A DNA stretch of 64,000 nucleotides from Comamonadaceae bacterium UBA2121. GTDB lineage: Bacteria > Pseudomonadota > Gammaproteobacteria > Burkholderiales > Burkholderiaceae_C. Every line of letters starts with the position of its first letter. The stretch's first letter is position 1. The stretch covers positions 394,873-458,872 of the forward strand of contig DCYB01000011.1 of assembly GCA_002331385.1 (NCBI GenBank), given 5' to 3'. Shown here piece by piece: positions 59,114 to 64,000 of this stretch. A program made the position numbers and the translations under genes. The notes below the pieces were generated by a model. That model was not told the DNA's origin, searched no databases, and was given only the letters and a program-made list of their open reading frames with translations.

Positions 59114-61024
59114 ATGTGTGGCATCGTCGGAGCAGTTTCCCAGCGCAACATCGTCCCGGTTCTGGTGCAGGGCCTTCAGCGCCTTGAATATCGAGGGTAC
59201 GACTCGTGCGGCGTCGCCGTGCACGAAGCCAGCATGGGCACCGACCCCAAGGGCGGCCTGCACCGCGCGCGCAGCACTGCGCGCGTGTCGGAGTTGCAGG
59301 CGCAGGTGGACAACGAACATCTGACTGGCGCCACCGGCATCGCCCACACCCGCTGGGCCACACACGGTGCGCCCGCGGTGCACAACGCGCACCCGCATTT
59401 CAGCCACGGCCCAAACGCAGCGCCTGCGGAAACCGAGCGTGCAGGCCGCGTTGCGCTGGTGCACAACGGCATCATCGAGAACTACCAGGAACTGCGCAAC
59501 CTGCTGCAGGCGCGCGGCTATGTGTTCTCCAGCCAGACCGATACCGAAGTCATCGCGCATCTGGTCGACAGCCTGTACGACGGCGATCTGTTCGAGGCCG
59601 TGCGCGCTGCCATTGCCAAGCTGCACGGTGCCTTCGCGATTGCCGTGATCCACAAGGATGAGCCGCATCGTGTGGTCGGCGCGCGCGCCGGATCGCCATT
59701 GGTGCTGGGCGTGGGGGAGGGCGAAAACTTCCTTGCCAGCGATGCCATGGCGCTGGCAGGCGTGACCGACCAGATCGTCTATCTGCAAGAAGGCGATCTG
59801 GTGGACCTGCAACTAGGCCGCTACTGGATCGTCAACCGCGACGGACTGCGCATGGACGAGCAGCAGCGCCCCGTGCGCACCGTGCGTGCGCACAGCGGCG
59901 CAGCGGAGCTGGGCCCGTACCGGCACTACATGCAAAAGGAAATCTTCGAGCAGCCACGTGCGGTGTCGGACACGCTGGAAGGCTTGCAAGGCATCGTTCC
60001 CGAACTGTTCGACGGGCTGGATGCAGAAGGCAACACGCAGACGTCGGCGTGGCGAGTCTTCAAGGACATCGACTCGGTGCTGATCCTGGCCTGCGGCACC
60101 AGCTACTACAGCGGCTGCACTGCCAAATACTGGATCGAGTCCATCGCCAAAATTCCGTGCAATGTGGAAGTGGCCAGCGAGTACCGCTACCGCACCAGCG
60201 TGCCCAACCCGAAGACACTCGTCGTCACCATCAGCCAGTCGGGCGAAACCGCCGACACGCTGGCCGCGCTGCGCCACGCGCAAAGCCTGGGCATGACGCA
60301 CACGCTCACCGTCTGCAACGTCGCCACCAGCGCCATGGTGCGCGAATGCGAACTGGCCTACATCACGCGCGCCGGCGTGGAAATTGGCGTAGCGTCCACC
60401 AAGGCCTTCACCACCCAGTTGCTCGGGCTGTTCCTGCTCACGCTGGCACTGGCGCAGGCCAAAGATCGCCTCACACCAGAGCGCGAAGCACAGTACCTCA
60501 CCTCCATGCGTCATCTGCCCGTGGCCCTGCAATCCGTGCTCGCGCTGGAGCCGCAGGTCATCAGTTGGGCGGAAGACTTCGCCAACAAGGAAAACGCCCT
60601 GTTCCTGGGGCGCGGCATGCACTATCCGATTGCGTTGGAAGGCGCCCTCAAGCTCAAGGAAATCAGCTACATCCACGCCGAAGCATATCCCGCTGGCGAG
60701 CTCAAGCACGGCCCACTTGCACTGGTTACCAGCGCCATGCCCGTCGTCACCGTGGCACCGCATGACGAACTGCTCGAAAAGCTCAAGAGCAACATGCAGG
60801 AAGTGCGCGCGCGCGGCGGCGTCCTCTACGTGCTGGCGGACGGCGACTCGGAAATCGAAAGCGAAGAGGGTATGCACGTCATCCGTATGCCCGAACACTA
60901 CGGCGCCCTGAGCCCGATCCTGCACGTCGTGCCGCTACAGCTCCTCGCCTACCACACCGCGGTAGCGCGCGGCACCGACGTCGACAAACCGCGCAATCTG
61001 GCCAAGAGTGTGACGGTGGAGTGA
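59114..61024 (+). CDS. glmS: Glutamine-fructose-6-phosphate aminotransferase (isomerising)
   Basis: 636 residues. Ntn-amidotransferase domain about 1-240 with nucleophile Cys after Met1 (CGIVGAV); two SIS isomerase domains about 310-620 with CGTSYYSGCTAKYW, SQSGETADTLAALR and the C-terminal KSVTVE. It starts hexosamine synthesis by forming glucosamine-6-phosphate. ATG 59114 is certain because Cys1 must be next; CAGGAG is 9 nt upstream. A frame is open upstream but has no coding signal. Sits 2.3 kb from glmU. Confidence 0.97.
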   Translation: MCGIVGAVSQRNIVPVLVQGLQRLEYRGYDSCGVAVHEASMGTDPKGGLHRARSTARVSELQAQVDNEHLTGATGIAHTRWATHGAPAVHNAHPHFSHGPNAAPAETERAGRVALVHNGIIENYQELRNLLQARGYVFSSQTDTEVIAHLVDSLYDGDLFEAVRAAIAKLHGAFAIAVIHKDEPHRVVGARAGSPLVLGVGEGENFLASDAMALAGVTDQIVYLQEGDLVDLQLGRYWIVNRDGLRMDEQQRPVRTVRAHSGAAELGPYRHYMQKEIFEQPRAVSDTLEGLQGIVPELFDGLDAEGNTQTSAWRVFKDIDSVLILACGTSYYSGCTAKYWIESIAKIPCNVEVASEYRYRTSVPNPKTLVVTISQSGETADTLAALRHAQSLGMTHTLTVCNVATSAMVRECELAYITRAGVEIGVASTKAFTTQLLGLFLLTLALAQAKDRLTPEREAQYLTSMRHLPVALQSVLALEPQVISWAEDFANKENALFLGRGMHYPIALEGALKLKEISYIHAEAYPAGELKHGPLALVTSAMPVVTVAPHDELLEKLKSNMQEVRARGGVLYVLADGDSEIESEEGMHVIRMPEHYGALSPILHVVPLQLLAYHTAVARGTDVDKPRNLAKSVTVE

Positions 61025-61199
61025 GTGAGTACGGCGCCGGGACGATGCTAGTTGTCAACGGTGGGCATGAGACTCAGGCATTGCAATATGTGGCGGATCG
61101 CTGATCCGTCCCTGAATCAGTCAGCAGTGGATTGACTTCCCCGGTTGCCCGAATTTGCAGCACAGATTCGGGAGCATTTTCCGCGATTCCCCAACCCAA

Positions 61200-61541
61200 T
61201 GCTCAGCCATTCGCCAGTGGATTGCATGCCTGTGCCGGGCGATGAAACCATTCTTGCAGCCCGACATTGCAACATTTCGCGCCGGTCTCCGCGCGGGCAG
61301 GCCTTGTCTGTTTTGACCTTCCTGCCCTGTTGCGCATATTCCGCACACCGTCGAAGGGATGGTCATCGTGACCGCTTGCGATGCAGGTGGCATCGACCCG
61401 GATGAGCCAGGGATGGTGATTGGCACTCTCGCTGGTTTTATGGCCCAAGTAACACTTGTCATATTCCCTGGCGTGGATGGCGCCAGCAATCTACTGTTGA
61501 CTTTGGGCAGCGCTCCAGTTGGGCTGCTTACCAACATCTAG
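61200..61541 (-). pseudogene. Possible remnant of a transposase-like gene
   Basis: Two overlapping minus-strand frames are open here. One reads YLGHKTSESANHHPWLIRVD, which faintly resembles the region before the second Asp of IS5-type DDE transposases. No complete gene, no terminal repeats and several in-frame stops. A weak call; it could be chance. Confidence 0.2.
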
Positions 61542-61655
61542 TAAGTCGTGATCAGCACTTGCTAACGCGTCAGCGGGGCGCTGTCACCGGCATCGCGTCA
61601 ATGGCAACGCCGCTGAGATATCGATACCGATGCACTCGTCACAACGCGGGAACTC

Positions 61656-61982
61656 TTGCGGTTCAGCTGTGGATATTCGATTGGCTCGTCTGCAAGGCGG
61701 CATGAAGATATCAAGATAAGCGGGCGCACCCATGACCTTTTTGGAATAGATCTGGCGTCCGCCTTTGACGCCAGCACCAAAAGTTCGATGGGCTATGCGA
61801 TCAGGTGCAACGGATCGCCGATTTCAGCCATCTTGCGATTGTTTTATTTACTTGTCGAGGCGCTTCGTCGACAAGACTTGACAGCACCCGATAAGGTCTG
61901 CTTTTCAAGCGCTTATCGGCTCCCCGCTCATTCAAAGTGTGCCCCGCCTGCCGGCAATGGCGTCACATATTTCATCCCTTGA
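61656..61982 (+). pseudogene. Unrecognised open frame, possible remnant
   Basis: 108 residues with a hydrophobic stretch ISAILRLFYLLVEALRR and no family I recognise. No good ribosome binding site and no partner genes. Given as a possible decayed gene only. Confidence 0.2.
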
Positions 61983-63078
61983 TACGTTTAGCGCGCTATG
62001 TCCTGATTGCTTGGAAAAACGCGGTGATTTTAGCGTGTGACGTTTGGCCGCAGCTTCAGCCCCTAGGACAAGCGTGCCACCAAGGGCAATTTCGCAGAAC
62101 CAACGCGCGTGCCATCGTTTGAGCGAGCAGGAGGTGCTGCTTGAGCTGAATTTTCAAGTTGGATTCGGGCTATTCATCGTTTGATGAGGATTTAGGGATG
62201 TTGGCTTACGTTCGGGCGATTCCTCGGATTGATGCTGATTATTAAGCCCGAACGCTATCTATTTTTCTGCTGTGTGGATTTTTTTGGATGTTTGAATGTG
62301 AATATCAGCGTGAGTAAACGACGCAGAGTCTTAATTAATGATTGTTAAATAAATCACAAGGACTCTCTGGGTATGTGAGTTGTGATTATTTTTAATTCGC
62401 ATTATTTGTTTTGGTGAATTTTGCGCGCAAATTCTGATTGAAATTTCCTAGCATGAATAATGCGCAATATAACTTGTGTCTTGATGTGAGTTTGATCTAA
62501 GTTAAAGTTGGAATGGGAATCGAATTTTTTATGAATCAAATCTGCCAGTTCCGATCATATCAATAAGGATAACTCTTCATTCTTAAGTTGTGCTTTGGTT
62601 ATTTAAGTTTTAACTTGAATGATATTGGATAAATTTTAATTATTTGAATTTAGGCCGACAAGCAGTATCTTATGTATCTCATTGTACTTAATGCGTGATG
62701 ATGTAAATGCGATGTACTTGTATTTTGTGATTACAGAGGAGATGTCTTGTGTTTCATTCAATGCTGTTTTACTTATTTAAATGGGTGAAAATAAATCGAG
62801 GTTATTGTTGCTGATTGACTTTGATTATTGATTGTTGGCGCATTTGGTGAGTAGTGGAAGGTTGATGTAATTATTTGTCTCTGTTGAATTGTTGGGTTTA
62901 GTCTGTTTGGGCGAAATTCTGGGAGTGGGGGAGAGGCCTCTTTCCCAAAATTTTCTGGGACATTTCTCAGGCATTTCATATATTTGAATTGTTTTATTTG
63001 TTGTTAAGGATACTTAAGACGAAGTCTCGATAAAAAGCATTATGGGCGTCTTGAGTCATACTTTGTTGGGGATGGAAA

Positions 63079-64000
63079 ATGGTTGAATCTAATGGTTCTG
63101 TGAATATTACGTTGGTATCGAAGAAGACGTCTTTGTCGATGTTTGGTGTGGCGTCTGATATTCAATTGAGGGATGCTTCAATCGTTCAGATTGCAGTGAC
63201 TCGATCCGAAGTCAGGAGCATGGTGCGCGATGGGAACGATCTCATCATTGAGCTTGCAAACGGCGAAATCATCACGGTTCGAGATTTTTTTGCGACGCTG
63301 GATGGCGGTCAGAGTCATCTGGTATTGCAAGATGAACTGGAAGGACTTTGGGTAGCAGAGTTCATGGGGCAGGACGGCGCGTTGGCGTATGGGTACAGTC
63401 ATATCTATTCCATTGACCCTTTGCTGATTGCGCAATCCAATGAGGCAGCACTCCCCATCATCGGGTTGTGGGCTGGCGGTATAGCCGCTCTTTTGGCCGG
63501 TGGGGCGACATCCGCGGGGCGAAGCGATCGGCCTGCGCAGGCGAAGGTGGATCCCGTCAACGACAAAAATCCAATTACGGGAAGTGCAGATCCAGGTTCC
63601 ACCGTGGTTGTGACGTTCCCGGACGGCTCGACCACGTCAGCCAAAGTGGGTGAGGACGGAAGGTTCGAGGTGAAGAACCCGGGGCTGGAGGATGGCGACG
63701 AGATCGCCGTGGTCGTGGTGAAAGGTGATGCCGAAAGCGGCAAGACCATTGTGACGGTGGACGCGAAGGCTCCGGATGTGCCTGAGGTGGGGCTCATCAA
63801 TGGCGAGAATCCGATCGTTGGAAAAGCGGAGTCCGGCTCGACAGTCACGGTGAAGTTCCCGGACGGCAGTACCGCTACTACGGTAGCGGACAAAGACGGC
63901 AACTTCGAGGTAAAGAATCCGGGCTTGGAAGATGGCGACAAAGTCAATGTCACTGCGACCGATCCCGCTGGCAACATCAGCGATCCCAAGGAGATCGTGG
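63079..64000 (+). CDS. Large BapA-type adhesin, N-terminal part (runs off the window)
   Basis: The first 307 codons are open and continue past base 64,000. Residues about 1-110 match the BapA prefix-like domain (SMFGVASDIQLRDASIVQI, VRDGNDLIIELANGEIITV, LVLQDELEGLWVAEF). A hydrophobic segment follows (about 124-147, LPIIGLWAGGIAALLAGG), then tandem bacterial-Ig-like repeats of 80 residues (240 bp): FPDGSTTSAKVGEDGRFEVK and FPDGSTATTVADKDGNFEVK begin at 63616 and 63856. Such proteins are secreted by a type I system and drive biofilm attachment. Start ATG 63079 is the first in frame, with a weak GGGGATGGAA before it. Codon use turns GC-rich within the repeats. Confidence 0.85.
   Translation, partial: MVESNGSVNITLVSKKTSLSMFGVASDIQLRDASIVQIAVTRSEVRSMVRDGNDLIIELANGEIITVRDFFATLDGGQSHLVLQDELEGLWVAEFMGQDGALAYGYSHIYSIDPLLIAQSNEAALPIIGLWAGGIAALLAGGATSAGRSDRPAQAKVDPVNDKNPITGSADPGSTVVVTFPDGSTTSAKVGEDGRFEVKNPGLEDGDEIAVVVVKGDAESGKTIVTVDAKAPDVPEVGLINGENPIVGKAESGSTVTVKFPDGSTATTVADKDGNFEVKNPGLEDGDKVNVTATDPAGNISDPKEIV

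Larger units (their letters stand above)
61025..63078. other. Gene-free region, second half strongly AT-rich
   Basis: 2.05 kb without a convincing gene. 61025-62110 has ordinary GC and short open frames with stops on every strand; the rest is clearly AT-rich (long A/T runs, almost no GC-rich stretches), unlike the rest of the window. It contains a 9-bp inverted repeat CGTTCGGGC/GCCCGAACG (62209-62217 and 62246-62254) followed by a T-rich tract (CTATCTATTTTT), a possible terminator. Upstream regions like this often control large adhesin genes. Confidence 0.6.

Noticed and set aside
1..64000. CRISPR array, rRNA or tRNA genes, prophage genes
   Set aside because: No regularly spaced direct repeats with unique spacers, no rRNA-like stretches, no cloverleaf with CCA end, and no phage structural or integrase genes were seen.

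Overview
The window looks like chromosomal DNA from a high-GC betaproteobacterium of the Burkholderiales, most like the Comamonadaceae (Comamonas/Delftia/Acidovorax type). This rests on recognised gene content and order (an S-adenosylhomocysteine riboswitch in front of ahcY-tlyA-metF, a DctPQM TRAP importer, a gltIJKL transporter, rplM-rpsI followed by erpA) and on GC-rich codon use. Species was not determined. I see no rRNA, tRNA, CRISPR array, prophage or intact insertion sequence.

Layout. 0-5.2 kb: beta-oxidation operon (3' end of a FadB/FadN-like bifunctional enzyme, thiolase, acyl-CoA thioesterase, enoyl-CoA hydratase), split by a 0.4 kb unit in which a DUF559 nuclease-like gene lies between inverted palindromic repeats. 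5.5-8.9 kb: bactofilin, hotdog thioesterase, Atm1-type ABC exporter. 8.9-14.0 kb (minus): TRAP transporter plus a two-subunit TPP-dependent E1 with no E2 or E3 beside it. 14.2-19.7 kb: LysR regulator and a glutamate/aspartate-type ABC transporter with two paralogous binding proteins. 19.9-29.8 kb: HAD phosphatase, a polytopic membrane protein, then a minus-strand surface-glycan group (GT2 transferase, SMR/ArnE-like protein, acyltransferase-3 fusion) with prfC inside it and, beyond prfC, a free-standing paralogue of the fusion's C-terminal half. 29.9-39.6 kb: MFS exporter and a complete kdp potassium system in the unusual order F-x-A-C-B-D-E, preceded by a helically phased TCTTGA repeat array.

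39.6-43.2 kb: SAH riboswitch, ahcY, tlyA and metF (methyl cycle and folate). 43.5-49.3 kb: rlpA, rlmJ, a transmembrane serine/threonine kinase, rplM-rpsI and erpA. 49.3-61.0 kb: cell-envelope and housekeeping genes (anmK, M23 endopeptidase, tyrS, hemerythrin, LysR, glmU, cbpM-cbpA, Lrp, glmS). 61.0-63.1 kb holds no convincing gene; its second half is strikingly AT-rich. At 63,079 a giant BapA-type adhesin gene begins and runs off the window.

The most noteworthy points are the DUF559 gene between inverted palindromes, the acyltransferase-3 fusion with its stand-alone paralogue, the kdp locus (gene order, extra small membrane ORF, phased repeats), the kinase with a symmetric four-cysteine tail on the far side of the membrane, and the AT-rich island leading into the adhesin gene.
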